Source of the DNA: Cutaneotrichosporon cavernicola
Taxonomy: Eukaryota > Basidiomycota > Tremellomycetes > Trichosporonales > Trichosporonaceae
NCBI RefSeq assembly: GCF_030864355.1
Contig: NC_083394.1
Location: 1 to 64,000 of the forward strand
Direction of reading: 5' to 3'
Length of the DNA stretch: 64,000 nt
A program made the position numbers and the translations under genes. Of this stretch, positions 51,841-63,095 are shown piece by piece. Under the pieces are notes generated by a model. It had not been told where the DNA came from. It did not search any database and saw nothing but the letters and a program-made list of their open reading frames with translations. The first letter of the stretch is position 1, and every line of letters starts with the position of its first letter.

Positions 51841-51951
51841 GGGCGTGTAGCTCAGTTGGTAGAGCGTGTCATTAGCATGACGTCATTCTTAATCGAATGT
51901 GCGGTTTATTTGGTATTGACAAGGTCTTTGGTTCGATTCCTAACCCGTCCA
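51841..51951 (+). tRNA. tRNA-Ala(AGC) with 38-nt intron
   Basis: GGGCGTG acceptor arm, TA, D-arm GCTCAGTTGGTAGAGC, anticodon stem TGTCA with loop TTAGCA (anticodon AGC at 51874-51876), intron 51878-51915, matching stem TGACA (51917-51921), variable AGGTC, T-arm around GGTTCGATTCC, and discriminator A at 51951. The spliced length is 73 nt. The intron sits directly after position 37, as usual for nuclear tRNA. The A/B-box-like TAGCTCAGTTGG and GGTTCGATTCC are intact. There is a T-C mismatch in the acceptor stem and a T-T in the T-stem, so the gene may be weak or decaying. Confidence 0.85.
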
Positions 51952-52155
51952 GTTCTTCAATCTTTTGCTTTTTACTGGGGCATATGGCGTCCCGAGCTGG
52001 GGATGACTGACCTCTGTCGACTCCAATTGCCAAGCTTGTCGACTGTAGACTTTACCCACAGAGACAACCTTTGTACATATAATAGGCATGATTATCGTAT
52101 ACTATGTTACACTTGTGCGGCCGAGACGATAGGAAGCGGATCAACCCAACTACAG

Positions 52156-53170
52156 CTAGATGTACGTGAACAGTGGTCTGCTGGCTCTGCGCGAGCACGT
52201 CACGAGAGGGCCCCGAAAGTCAGGTGGAAGCGAGGGCCTACATTTTACTGGGGGAACCGAAAAGTCGATGCAGGGGAGCAGCTGCGAGTCTGGGCGGGAT
52301 GCTTCGCGTTCACCGTTGAGCGGAGCCAGCTTGGTGTAGGTCGCCGTCTCCGAAGGGGTGGCCATCAATGCGATCTTGGCGACAGCTACACGGAGGTTGA
52401 CGTCATTGACAGTGACGTCGTCGGCCGCAGCCAGGACGGCGGGGAGAAGAGGTTCGGAAGGAGGCACTTGGAGAATGACGCGGGAGATGCGGCTTGTGTT
52501 GCGGTGGTGGCTTGGGGGCCAAGCGGGCCAAGCGGGCTCAAGTTGGGTTGGCAAAGTGTCAGGCACGATAAACTTTGGGTCATAGACGCTAGTTCGGCGG
52601 CAACCAGCACGGCGAGAGAGGGAACGGATGCGTTCAAGACTGCCTGACGAGAGGGTGCGGACATGGGTAACACTGTTCTTCATGACGCGTCGGAGCAGGC
52701 TCTTCTCCCTGTCGGGATAAGTGGAGCATGTTTTGGAGAGGGTGGAGAGGGTGTGGGTCCAAGTGTCCTGTCGAGTCTGTTCGTAGTTTGAGAAGCGGAA
52801 CTGCTCCGGGAGAGGGTGACGGCGGTCAGCCTGTGCGGGGACTTCAAGGCTGGGGAGGGGACGCAAGGGGCGTGTGGGTTTGTCGGCCGGAGAGTAGGTG
52901 AACGTCGAAGAGACAACTGGGACAGGTGACACGGAGCTCAGTTCGCTTGCCTCGGGCACAGTGGGGAAGGCCAGCTTTGGGGCAGCGGGGTACTTGCCGC
53001 GACTGAGGCTCTCGACAGCAGTCATGCCGCTCCACGACGTGCTCCGCGAAAGCGCAGAAGTCGCAGTGGTGACAGTGTCTGCAGTAAGCATTTGTGAGAG
53101 AGGACATGGCCGAGAGGAGGGGTGCCTACTCACCGTAGCTGGAACCGCTGGAGCGGGTCGTGTGGTACAT
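52156..53170 (-). CDS. Unknown Ser/Arg/Pro-rich protein
   Basis: Exons 53170-53134 and 53078-52156 (55-nt intron) give 319 residues. It starts MYHTTRSSGSSY. Mostly Ser/Thr/Pro-rich and Arg-rich, with a possible helix MKNSVTHVRTLSSGSLERIRSLSRR near the middle and a hydrophobic Val/Ala-rich helix VTVNDVNLRVAVAKIALMA later. No domain is recognised. An unspliced reading from farther upstream is open, but its N-terminus looks like non-coding sequence. Confidence 0.45.
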
Positions 53171-54285
53171 GGTTGGGCAATGGAGAAAGCTGAACCACCT
53201 GCTGGCTTTAAGTTTGTCCAGAAGCTTGAAGCCTTGCCTTGGCTTGGCGGGTGGGCTGTGCTGAACCAGAGTTTGACATTGCAGTTCCAGGCATTTGGCC
53301 CGCGACCCACAGAGAGTTTGGACCGTTGGAGTCGTGGAAAACTGCACAGAGCCAGCAGAAGTGTGCAGAGGAAGAAGCAATGTCTTGATGCCCGGAAGTG
53401 CATAAACATTCGCGGGCGTGAGCAGAGGAATTTGGGGGGGTCAAAGAGAGTGACAAGCCTATGAGGGCGTGCACATGACTGGCCCAGTCATGCTGTCACG
53501 CTAGTAACCTTGAAGCGCCACCACGAGTCAGTGCATGGCCCTTCCAGGCCTGCTCAGAGTCAAGGCTGTTCTACTGGATGTCGGACTGTGACCGATCAGC
53601 TGTCAACTCCTGACATTGGGGAGGGTCTTGGAGGCGAGGTCAGAGCGGGGGCTCGTGCCATTGATCCAACCGCACAACTGACCCGTGGTGAGAACCAGTT
53701 CGAGAGCCGCTCGAAGACAAGGCTTGTCGTCAATGGCTGGTCATCTAGTGGGTGTGCGTTACGTTCGGCTTGCTTTCAACTGGAGGTCAGCTGTCAGTCG
53801 GATAGCTTCTGTGGCGTTAGTGTCGTGCCGCGTGAGAGTTTGTGTAATGTTCATGTCTAGAGGCAGGCAAAAATGGGATTGTGGAATGCACTTGATAAAC
53901 TCGCACCAAACTAACGAGCTCCATTCCTCCATTCTCCAGTTTGCCACCAGCTGATTGCAGTGCATTGGTGGCCATGCTGGTCTACTGCGCTCTGAGCGTG
54001 ACAAGTGTCCAGCACCGGATGTTTGGTTCCAAGCAACGTCGACCAGACCTCGCCCACTCCCTCTCCTCTGTTCGTGATCTCTCAGCCGAATCGAGACCAA
54101 CCTAGGGATTGTTGATTATCGCTGACGTCGACTTTGATCCACTGACTAGCCAACGCCACCATGCCGGACCCGAGAACACGACTCGCTCACTGTCGCGCAC
54201 TGTCGCTAATGGCCCATTGACAAGTTATAAATGTACTCTTCCGCGGCCCACGGCGCCCTCGCCACTTGTTGGAACGGCACTCATC
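53171..54285. other. Intergenic region
   Basis: About 1.1 kb without a supported gene. A TATA-like TTATAAAT (about 54225-54232) precedes the next start at 54286. Confidence 0.45.
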
Positions 54286-54949
54286 ATGGAGCTGTCGGAC
54301 GTCGAGTACCCTCCTCTCTTGCCCGGCAGCTCCGGCGACCTCGACGAGTGGTTCGTCATCACGCGCGAGGACCTACAGGTCACAGCGATCAGCTACTCGG
54401 CCGATGACGACTTTGTACTCGTCGCCTCCGAGTCTGGAGTCGTCTCCAACGTCCAGATGGTCCGACGCACTTTTGCCACTGTGGCCAAAGAGACATACTT
54501 GACCGCTACAGATGTGGCCAGCCCCACACCCGTTGAGGAGACAATGCCGTTCCCACCGGACCCAATCAGGCCAGGCTGGGCGCCAACATGGCCTCAACCA
54601 CGCCCGGTTATCATCCTCAATGACCGCGAGATCACGGCGCCAGGCTTCAACACCAGCGCAGCTCTCGCCTTTGACGACCGATGGATCGGCAGCGACTTCA
54701 AGGCCCGGCGAAATAACTTGCAGCGGTTCTCTTGCGGTTGCTGCAGGAAACAGGGCATGCACTTCTACCCTCTTGCCGACGTGGTGTTCACCAAGCACCA
54801 TGGCAGCACGACCAAAGGCAACAGATCTGAACAACCCTTTCGTGGATGCCGGAATGGTCGATGCAGCCGAGGAGCTCGCCTACCGCCTGGTGCGCGAGGA
54901 CACAGGCCGCCCGACCATGCGGCGTTCCCCACGTCGGCGTCGGTCGTGA
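54286..54949 (+). CDS. Paralogue A of an unknown two-copy family
   Basis: Exons 54286-54780 and 54818-54949 give 208 residues; the 37-nt intron has GTGGTG and AAAG ends and is needed to reach the MVDAAEELAYRL helix shared with the neighbour. Features: N-terminal PPLLPGSSGDLDEWFVI, DDDFVLVAS, VIILNDREITAPGFN, LAFDDRWIGSD and a Cys patch CGCCRKQG. The same ordered motifs recur in the next gene, so this is a tandem duplicate. I recognise no family. If the intron is not used, the copy is frameshifted. Confidence 0.6.
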
Positions 54950-55465
54950 ACACACGCCGCACGGCACCATCCTTGGACGCACCAGCTGCCACAGCCAGGC
55001 GCTCAGTTCACATGTATGGCCCCACTGTACCTTTTGTTACACTATGCATCTTGTGATTGCACAGCATTGTGGAAACGGATGCCCCACATGCCGGACTAGT
55101 CTTTTCTCACGGTGCACAACACTGCCTCGACTCATAAATCGTCTACACTGCCACAGGCGGAGCAGCGGAACCTGCCTGTTACCTGGCCCCTCCATTGTTC
55201 TGTGCGCTTCGCCGTCACTTGAAGTGGACGACCCGAGATCCGTTCCGGTCACTCTCCCTCACATCCGTTTCCACGCCCGTCTTCTCGTCGAGTCAACACC
55301 ATGATGTGACTGTCGGATCCGACTGAAGGAACTGACTCGGTTATCCAGTGCTCGTGGTAAGCCTCCTGATTTCGCTGGATCGCTGCGCGGAAGACTGATA
55401 ACAGCAGGGCTGCTCGCCACCAAGCCATCAAGTCCTCTTCACTTCACAACGGCCACACTCTCGCA
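54950..55465. other. Spacer between paralogues
   Basis: About 520 bp without a recognised gene. C/T-rich before the second start. Confidence 0.35.
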
Positions 55466-56152
55466 ATGGTCTCGCCGTATCTCTATTGGCCCCCGTTGTC
55501 GCCGGGTAGTTCAACCGCCAGCCTCTCCTGCCTCTGCTGCCTCTCCGACATCTCCTACCTCTCCTGCCTCTCCTGCCTCGACAGCCTCGACAGCCTCGAC
55601 GACTGGTTCGTCATCGCTCCCGCCACCACACATGTCTCCGTGACGGAAGTAGACGCCGACTCGGACTCGGATTCAAGCTCCGACAACGACTTTGTCCTGG
55701 TAGACTCAGGCTCCGACACCGAGTCGGAGATTGTCTACTTCCTCCCGCCCCAGGCCGACGCTCACGGTCCCGTTCGCCCACCAACACCCGACCTGCTCCC
55801 TCCTCCACAACCAACCGTGTCTGTCATTCTGAACGCGCGCAAAGTGCCCGCTCCAGGCTTCCACGCCGATGCCGAACTCGCCTTTGGTGATCATTGGAGC
55901 GGCTACGATTCCAGGATCCGCCGCCAGATGGGTGTTATGCGGTACACCTCATGTCGGCGCCGAGAATGCTTCTATCACGTATTCTCCCCCAATCGCCAGA
56001 CCTCGCCCACGCCCACAAAGTGCCTTCGAGAGCCTCCGACGGCCCGAATGACAATACGAGTAGTCGACGCTGCCGAGGAGCTTGCGCGCCGTCTCGCCAG
56101 CGAGGCTGGGCAGCCTTGGCCTGCATCGGCTGCCGAACCGCCCGAGATCTAA
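55466..56152 (+). CDS. Paralogue B of an unknown two-copy family
   Basis: 228 codons, single exon. It shares with paralogue A the motifs PPLSPGSS, LDDWFVI, DNDFVLVDS, VILNARKVPAPGFH, LAFGDHWSGYD, a Cys patch (SCRRRECF) and VDAAEELARRL. It differs by an N-terminal expansion of about 25 residues (SLSCLCCLSD ... SLDSLDD) made of CTC/CCT/GCC codon repeats (about 55525-55605), and by an acidic Asp/Ser run DADSDSDSSSD. The conserved WFVI...APGF...AEELARRL core suggests a small folded domain of unknown role. Both copies lie on the plus strand. Confidence 0.65.
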   Translation: MVSPYLYWPPLSPGSSTASLSCLCCLSDISYLSCLSCLDSLDSLDDWFVIAPATTHVSVTEVDADSDSDSSSDNDFVLVDSGSDTESEIVYFLPPQADAHGPVRPPTPDLLPPPQPTVSVILNARKVPAPGFHADAELAFGDHWSGYDSRIRRQMGVMRYTSCRRRECFYHVFSPNRQTSPTPTKCLREPPTARMTIRVVDAAEELARRLASEAGQPWPASAAEPPEI

Positions 56153-56623
56153 ACGTAGGATGGTGAAAACGAAGCCTTCTCGAAAAACGCCACCCGAAGC
56201 CTCGGGACTGTCACCGCCACCCACTGCATCCTGCTGGACACCTAGTGGCCTGTGGGCGACGGTTGGGGTAATCAAGTAATGCTGAGCGCTCCAGCGCCGT
56301 GGATGAAGTTGAAGTAAGATGAGGATAAACCAAAGAAGGAACAGGAGAGGAATACCTCGGCAACTTGCTGGGCCGGTTCCAATCAATGGATTTGCCGACA
56401 ACACATCATATCTCTTCGTCATTCTCGGCAGACTCGGAACTCTTCTGACAAGGTGGGCAACAGCGACGTGCGAAATGCGGTAGCCTGGGGGCCTGGCAGC
56501 CTGGCAGCTTGACGTAACTTGTCACAATGCTTCGCTTGTCGCTTAGGACGTGCGTCTTAAACAAGGCGACCGGCGGCGTTGGCTATTCCCAGTCACTTAC
56601 TTCCCACCTCACACTTCTATACC
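56153..56623. promoter_or_regulatory. Upstream region of amidohydrolase
   Basis: About 470 bp. Tandem short repeats (GGGGGCCTGGCAGCCTGGCAG, about 56488) are present. No gene was recognised. Confidence 0.4.
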
Positions 56624-58285
56624 ATGACGCACGCTCAGGCTGCCGACCTCATCGTGACCAACGCCGTCGTGCGGACGATGGACTCGGCCAAGCCGTCCGC
56701 GGAGGCCTTTGCCATCGCGGGCGGCAAGCTGCTGGTTGTGGGCTCGGCTTCCGACGTCGCAGCGTACAGAGGAGCCAGCACTCGCATTGTCGACCTCGAC
56801 GGCCAGGCTGTCATGCCGGGCCTAATGGACGTACATAACCACCATGGCATCGCTGGCTTGCACAACGTCTTCGAGCTCACGTTCCCCGACACTGCTGGTG
56901 TCGATGAGATCTGCGCCGCGGTCAAGGGATACATTGCCGAGCATCCCGATGCCGAATGGGTGTACGGTAGTATCTGGGGTTCGCAGCTTCTTGGCGAGCT
57001 GAGCACGTCTGAGCCGCTCAAGAAACTCGACGCCGTCAGCGGGGGCAAGAAAGTCCTCCTCACAGACGATAGTCACCATAACCGCTTCGCCAACACTGCC
57101 GCCATGCGAGCCGCCGGTATCCAAGACGACACGCCCAACCCACCGGGAGGAGGCGTGATTGTGCGCGACCAAGACGGGCGCCCAACAGGCCTTCTGTTTG
57201 AGGGTGCCGGCGTCATGGTCGCAAAGACAGCAGCCAAGGCCGACCCCATGACCACAGACAAGGCTGCCGCATGCTCTGCCGACGCAATCAAGACAATGCA
57301 CGCTGTCGGTGTCACTGCGTTCCTTGACGCTGGAGCTACGCTGCACACGTTGAACGGGCTCAAGGAACTAGACGACCGAGGCGAGCTCAAGATCTGGGCA
57401 AGCAGCTGCATGCTCATCAACGACCATGTGTTTGGTGCCGAGCAACTTGGTAACGAGCTCTTCCCGCACCGCGAGACGACACGTTCGTCACACCACCGCC
57501 CCGACTTTGCCAAGATCTTCCTCGACGGTGTACCGATGAGCTACACTGGCGCGTTCCTCCAGCCATACCTCCCGTCCGAGACCCACGGGTGCGCTCACAA
57601 GGGTCACACAACGATGCCCTACGACGAGCTCGAGCATTGGCTCCTCCACTGCGCTGACAAAGGCATCAACGTAAAGGTACACTGCTGCGGTGATGCCGCT
57701 GTGCGCTTTGTGCTCGACGCTGTGGCCAAGGTTCGCGCGCAAGGCTACAAGGATACGCTGTTCCACGTTGCACATGGGCAGTTTGTCAACCCCGACGATA
57801 TCAAGCGGTTCCGTGAGCTCGGTGTCGTGGCAGACATCTCGCCCGCGCTGTGGTACCCCAGCATCATCGTTGAGGCAATGGAGGCAGTACGTCCCAAGGA
57901 GGAAATAGAGAGGATGGCGCCCAACCGCTCCCTCGCAGAGTCGGGCGCCATCATTTCCGGTGGATCCGACTGGCCCGTCATGCCAGACCCAAACCCTTGG
58001 ATCGGTATCGCGGGGCTCATCACCCGCGCCGACCCCTTGGGCCAACATCCCGGACAGCTCGCCCCGGATGAGGCCATCACCGTCCAGCAGGCTCTTGAAG
58101 CGTACACCATCAACACTGCGCGCGCGCTCGGCATCGAGTCATTCTCAGGGTCCCTGACTGTTGGTAAGAGCGCCGACTTTGTTGTTCTCGACCGCGACCC
58201 GTACGGCGTGGCCCCTGACAAGCTCGCGTCGACCGTGGTCAAGGAGACGTGGTTCGAGGGTGAAAAGGTGTACTCCAAGGCATAG
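56624..58285 (+). CDS. Amidohydrolase (YtcJ-like, metal-dependent hydrolase)
   Basis: ATG at 56624 (MTHAQAADLIVTN), 553 residues, single exon. Amidohydrolase landmarks: ADLIVTNAVVRTMD at the N-terminal beta-sandwich, VMPGLMDVHNHH (the metal-binding H-x-H), LFEGAGVMV, KVHCCGDAAVRFVLDA (metal His), HVAHGQF (metal His), GGSDWPV (catalytic Asp) and the C-terminal GSLTVGKSADFVVLDRDPY. This order fits the YtcJ-like, predicted imidazolonepropionase-related group. The Cys-Cys at KVHCC is unusual but adjacent to the metal His. An exoenzyme role is excluded by the absence of a signal peptide. Substrates are unknown; amide or cyclic-amide hydrolysis is likely. Confidence 0.92.
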   Translation: MTHAQAADLIVTNAVVRTMDSAKPSAEAFAIAGGKLLVVGSASDVAAYRGASTRIVDLDGQAVMPGLMDVHNHHGIAGLHNVFELTFPDTAGVDEICAAVKGYIAEHPDAEWVYGSIWGSQLLGELSTSEPLKKLDAVSGGKKVLLTDDSHHNRFANTAAMRAAGIQDDTPNPPGGGVIVRDQDGRPTGLLFEGAGVMVAKTAAKADPMTTDKAAACSADAIKTMHAVGVTAFLDAGATLHTLNGLKELDDRGELKIWASSCMLINDHVFGAEQLGNELFPHRETTRSSHHRPDFAKIFLDGVPMSYTGAFLQPYLPSETHGCAHKGHTTMPYDELEHWLLHCADKGINVKVHCCGDAAVRFVLDAVAKVRAQGYKDTLFHVAHGQFVNPDDIKRFRELGVVADISPALWYPSIIVEAMEAVRPKEEIERMAPNRSLAESGAIISGGSDWPVMPDPNPWIGIAGLITRADPLGQHPGQLAPDEAITVQQALEAYTINTARALGIESFSGSLTVGKSADFVVLDRDPYGVAPDKLASTVVKETWFEGEKVYSKA

Positions 58286-58421
58286 AGGCAGAAGAAGTCT
58301 GAGTTGTAGTCTCTGTGGAGTTGTAGCCTAGCATGGAAACTTGGGTATTGCACGTATACATTGCTTGGGAATCGTCGTGGTCTGTGGTACAATTATCGTC
58401 TATCAGTATCTCAGTCTCAGT

Positions 58422-59548
58422 TCATGACACGCTCCCGAGAGAGCGCGGCAGTTCTAGCACCTCCGTGCACCCAGGTGCGAGCTTCTCGCATAGCGCGCAC
58501 ACCTCAGCAAAGTACTGGTCGCAGGCGCGCATCCCGCTCATAGTAGCCATGAACACGCTCGGGGCAGCCGAAGCTACGCCGACGTGCCAGTACTCTGCGC
58601 TCTCCTCGGCGATAGCCGCCAGGACGAGCATGGCAGCGCCACGGCCTGCGCCGCGCATGAATGGCATCATCGGCGCGAATGGCAGCACCTCGAGCAGATC
58701 GGCGAGCGAGGACAAGTTGACGTCACGCATGAGGTTGGTCAAGCACATCCCCGGGTTGACCGACGTGATGACGACGCGTGGCAGGGCTGGGATAAGGCGA
58801 CGAACGACAAGCTGCAGCAGCAGCTTGGAGACGAAGTATCGCTCCTGACTGTTGTATAGTGCCACCTCGTCAAAGTCGGCCAGGATTGAGCGGCCGGCGT
58901 GTAGAGGAGCAGCGATGGGCGACGAGTCAGCCCAACCGTGAACCTCTGACGAGGTGATGACGAGGTGAGGGGCTGCGCTGCGCTGAAGGGCCGGGGTGAG
59001 TAGCAGAGCCAGCAATGTGGTTGCGAGGACATTGACTTGGTGACTTGGAGTCAGTTACCAGAATCCAATAGAGACATACGTGACCTCGTGGCCGTCGCCG
59101 GTCGCCTTCATCGGGGCAGTGCGGTTGGGACTGATCCTGCTATCAGCCCGACACGACTATGACCTCGCGACGCACCCAGCGTTGAGAATCGCGAGGTCGA
59201 CACGGTCGAGCTCATCATTCGCACGGATGGCAAATGCCTTGACACTCTCAAACGACGCGAGATCGAGCTCCCAAACGGCCGCGTTGACATTCGGCGATTG
59301 CTTCAGGACCGACGCGAGTGCAGCGTCGCCGGTCTTGATGTTGCGGCAGGCGAGGATGAGCATGTCGGGCTCGAGGGCGGCCAGCTGGTGAGCAGCAGCG
59401 AGGCCGATACCTGCTGTCAGCGGGGAGTGGGTGGCTGCTCACCAGAGTTGGCGCCAGTAAGGACGACCGTCTTGCCCTTGAGCACTGGGCCCATGGGAGC
59501 GGTGGGCAGCGGCGTCCACTGTGAGATGAAGAAGTCGAGGGGTGGCAT
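58422..59548 (-). CDS. Short-chain dehydrogenase/reductase (retinol-dehydrogenase-like)
   Basis: Four exons (59548-59443, 59410-59176, 59136-59080, 59043-58422) give 339 residues; introns of 32-39 nt. It shows TGANSGIGL (cofactor loop, spanning the first splice), ILACRN (Arg favouring NADP), WELDLASFESVKAF, ILNAG (second splice), HQVNVLATTLLALLL, a VITSSEVHGW serine, and YFVSKLLLQ (YxxxK active site). SVNPGMCLTNL follows. The order matches RDH/WWOX-like SDRs. It is the second SDR of the window but is divergent in sequence from the first. It lies convergent with the amidohydrolase and divergent from the kinase-aminotransferase fusion. Confidence 0.9.
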
Positions 59549-59981
59549 GGTGAGGGGTGTGGGGGTGTGAGGAGTGAGGGGTGGTACATTCTGAGGAGGG
59601 CAACATGTGCTGTTTGATTCAGTGCGCTGTGAGGGAACGGCGAAGCTGGAGATTTCGTCACTGTGGAATCTGGCCGTCGCTGTGATGTCACTTGGTGACA
59701 CAATGGCCGCCGGCGATGACCGTCATACTCTCGTCTCCATCGTCTCCTACGCTTGGTCTCATTCTTCAGCCTTGATGAGTACAAGAGTTGCCGGGTCATT
59801 TAGGCTGGCATCTTCTCGTATCTCGCCTCAACACCTGCGATAACCCGAATATCCAATTACCCGGGGAATGTGGCAGATAACGGATGAACACAATCCAAAA
59901 CAGCTAACTATCCAGCTCTCTTCTCTTCTTGTTCTCGCCCACATCCCCATCTCCTCGCTCGTCTTTACCACCCGAGCCACA
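59549..59981. promoter_or_regulatory. Divergent promoter, SDR / kinase-aminotransferase fusion
   Basis: About 430 bp between divergent start codons. Nothing further was recognised. Confidence 0.4.
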
Positions 59982-62904
59982 ATGTTCGACCCACATGCCG
60001 AGCAGCCGCTGCTGCGGCCCTTCGTGACGGCCGAGGACGCGCTCGCAGTCGCGCGCACCTCGTACTCTCTCGACGGCAGTGTCAAGGAACTTGGCAGTAA
60101 CCAGGACCGTAACTTTCTTCTCACGACCTCTGGGCCTCAATACCTCCTCAAGTTCGATAACGACGCGTTCTCGACCTCTGAGCTTGAGGCACAGAACGAT
60201 GCACTCCTCCATCTCTCGGCTGCAGGAATCAGCGGACCGACACCGATTCGCGACAATACCGGCGCATGGATCAGCTCAGCCACCGTCAACGGGCGTATTG
60301 TACGCGTTCGTCTTCTCTCCTTTGTCCAAGGCGAGTCGCTCGTTTCAGACGGCCACTTCTTCCCCTCCATTATCTCCCGGCTCGGTGGCCTCGCGGGACG
60401 CGTCGCTGCTTCTCTTTCCCTCGCACCGGTGCCGCTTCTCGAGCGCGACCTCCAATGGGACATGCGGAACGCCATGACCGTAATTGAGGCGTACGCGCCG
60501 AGTATTGCGGATGAACCCCGCCGTACTGCTGTGCTCGCCAAGGCGCGCGAGGCTTGGCCCCTCGTCACGGCTCACAACCTCCCAGTCCAGATGATCCACG
60601 GCGACATTACCGACGACAATGTGGTAGGGCTGCGCGACACCCTCGGTCGCGTCCGCCCAGAAACAGTCATTGACTGGGGAGACCTCAGCGCCGGATGGCG
60701 CGTCGCCGAACTGGCAGTTACCTTGTCGTGCATCATGCATCACAACCGTGGTCACCCGCTCGACGCCATGCCTGCCGTCGCCGCGTTTGACAAAGAGGTC
60801 AAGCTCACTGACGCAGAGTTAGCGGCCCTGTGGCCCCTGGTGGTTCTCCGCGGAGCTGTCGTCGTTGCGAGTGGCGCGCACCAACTCGCACTCGAACCAG
60901 ACAACACCTACGTTGCGGAGCGAGTGGCTCACGAGTGGCACATCTTCGACACATCCGCACAGCTTGACTTTAAGATTGCCCATGCAGCTGTGCGGGCGGT
61001 AACGAGGCGCCCAGACGAACCTGCTCCCAAGCCAAAATCTCAACTCCTGGATACCGACGTAGAGATCGAGTATGTCCGACTCGACAGCACATCTCCGCAC
61101 CTCCACCGCGGGGTATTCCTCGCTCAGGATGCCGAGGAGCGCGTGATCGCAGAGGTAGTGCGGTCTGGCAAGGTGCCCGCCTTTGCGTACAGCGAACCGC
61201 GCCTTACGCGCACAACCACACCAGGATTCGACGCACCTGAAACCACGCCATTGTTCTTCGCTGCACGTGTCCCGCCTGGAACACAGCTACGTGCGCCGTT
61301 CTCCGGACAACTGAAAGCTGGGCAGGGAGAGGTGAGCCTGCTTGGCGCGTTTGGGCGGATCATCTTCGGCGGCGTCACGGGCACCAGTGGAGCCATTGCG
61401 GCAGGCAAGACAATCGGCCGTGCAGGTAAGGAATACGGTATCCCTTGAGCTGACGTCAGACGGCGATGTGACGGTCCAATGGCTGCGGCCTGGAACTGCT
61501 TCAGCTCCCGCGTTCGTCGACGCCGCAGCGCTCCCTGCGTGGCAGCGTCTGACTTTCGACCCTGCGCCTCTGCTCGGCATGAGTCCAGCCAACTGGTTGT
61601 CCGACGTTGAGGAGGAGCGCATGCGGCGTGATGACGTGACTCCAAGCGCGGCGGAGAGGTACTACGAGCTCCCGCCTGGGATTGAGCGTGGATGGCGCGA
61701 GGTGCTTTACGACACGGCAGGGCGTGGGTACCTCGACATGGTTAACAACGTCGCGGGCGTAGGCCACGGGCATCCGCGAATGGCCGACGCCGTGGCACAG
61801 CAGCTCCTCACCCTCAACACTAACAACCGATTCCTCTACTCCTCCTTGGCCGAGTACGTTGAGCGCCTGCGTGACCTCGCCCCCGATCCGAGCCTGAGCG
61901 CCGTCCTCCTCGTTAACAGCGGGAGTGAGGCGGTCGAGCTCGCCCTAAAGCTTGCGTTAGCTCACACAGGACGCAGAGATGTGGTCGTCCTCCGTGAGGG
62001 ATACCACGGCTGGACAGCGGCGTCCGACGCTGTGAGCACAAGCGCATTTGACAATCCGACTGCGCTTGGAAACCGCCCAGCACACGTACACGTTGCCGAG
62101 GCCGTCAACTTATACCGCAACCCCAAGTCGGCTGAGGAGTATGCAGCTGGCGTCAAGGAACTGCTTACCACCCTCGACTCGGCCGGTACCCCCGCCGGCG
62201 CGTTCATCTCCGAGCCCGTGTTCGGTAACGGCGGTGGAGTGGTGTACCCCGCCGGCTATCTCAAACAGGTGTACGCAGCCGTGCGCGCAAGTGGAGGCCT
62301 TTGCATTGCCGACGAGGTGCAGGTCGGTCTCGGTCGGCTGGGACACCACGCGTGGGGCGTGCATGAGCAAGGCGTTGTCCCCGACATTGTCGCCGTCGCC
62401 AAGGCCCTCGGCAACGCTTACCCTCTGGGAGCGGTGTACACGACGCCGGCGATTGCGGCGAGTCTCGCACGTGAAGGCATGTTCTTCTCCTCTGCTGGCG
62501 GAGCGACGGCCAGCGGTGTCGCGGGATTGGCAGTGCTGGACATTATGCGCGACGAGGGGTTACAGGCCAACGCTGCGGCGGTTGGTGACTTTTTGGCGGA
62601 GCGGTTTGAGGAGCTTATGCGACGCCACCCTGTGATTGGGTGTGTGCATGGCATGGGATTATACCAGGGGGTCGAGCTCGTGCGAGACCGCGAGAGCAAG
62701 GAGCCCGCGGCGAGTGAGACGGCATGGGTGTGCGAGCGCATGCTCGACTACGGCGTCATCATCCAGCCGACGAGTGAGCGGCAGAACGTCCTCAAGATCA
62801 AGCCGCCGCTCACGTTGACACGGGAGCACGCAGACGTGTTCGTGTCTGCACTCGATGCAGTGCTGGGCGAGCTAGAGCAGCGGATGCGAGGAAGAGAAGA
62901 GTAG
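59982..62904 (+). CDS. Fusion: APH-fold kinase, M23-like segment, class-III aminotransferase (AGXT2L-like)
   Basis: Exons 59982-61425 and 61460-62904 (34-nt intron, GTAAGG/CAG) give 962 residues. Residues 1-330 are an aminoglycoside-phosphotransferase-like kinase with MIHGDITDDNVV (catalytic HGDxxxxN) and VIDWGDLSAG (DxG-like metal site). Residues about 365-480 resemble a degenerate M23 peptidase segment (HLHRGVFLA ... PPGTQLRAPFSGQL). Residues about 520-960 are a class-III PLP enzyme: NNVAGVGHGHP, NSGSEAVELALKLA, CIADEVQVGLGR, and AKALGNAYPLGAV with the Schiff-base Lys. In animals, separate hydroxylysine kinase and AGXT2L phospho-lyases form a pathway; a fused kinase and phospho-lyase would phosphorylate an amino alcohol such as hydroxylysine and eliminate phosphate. 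The same fusion occurs in bacteria. Confidence 0.93.
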
Positions 62905-63015
62905 AAAATAGATCAAAGAATGCACAGTGATACCTGACATGAGCATGAGCCATGTCGTGACGTGCAATTTTCAACCTGTGCTTCTACTTTCTCCATTGCA
63001 CAGTGCTACAACACA

Positions 63016-63085
63016 GCCTCAGTCTCCGCTGGAGGACCAACGTCTGGACGGCCTCAGCCTCCGCTGGAGGACCAACGTCTGGACA
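63016..63085. repeat. 35-bp tandem duplication
   Basis: Two copies (63016-63050 and 63051-63085) of a 35-bp unit beginning GCCTCAG(T/C)CTCCGCTGGAGG and ending GTCTGGAC(G/A), with two differences. It lies between two convergent genes. Confidence 0.9.
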
Positions 63086-63095
63086 GCCCCACCCC

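Noticed and set aside
53510..53954. Two short plus-strand ORFs in the 53.2-54.3 kb gap
   Set aside because: They overlap each other in different frames and show no coding-like motifs or splice context.
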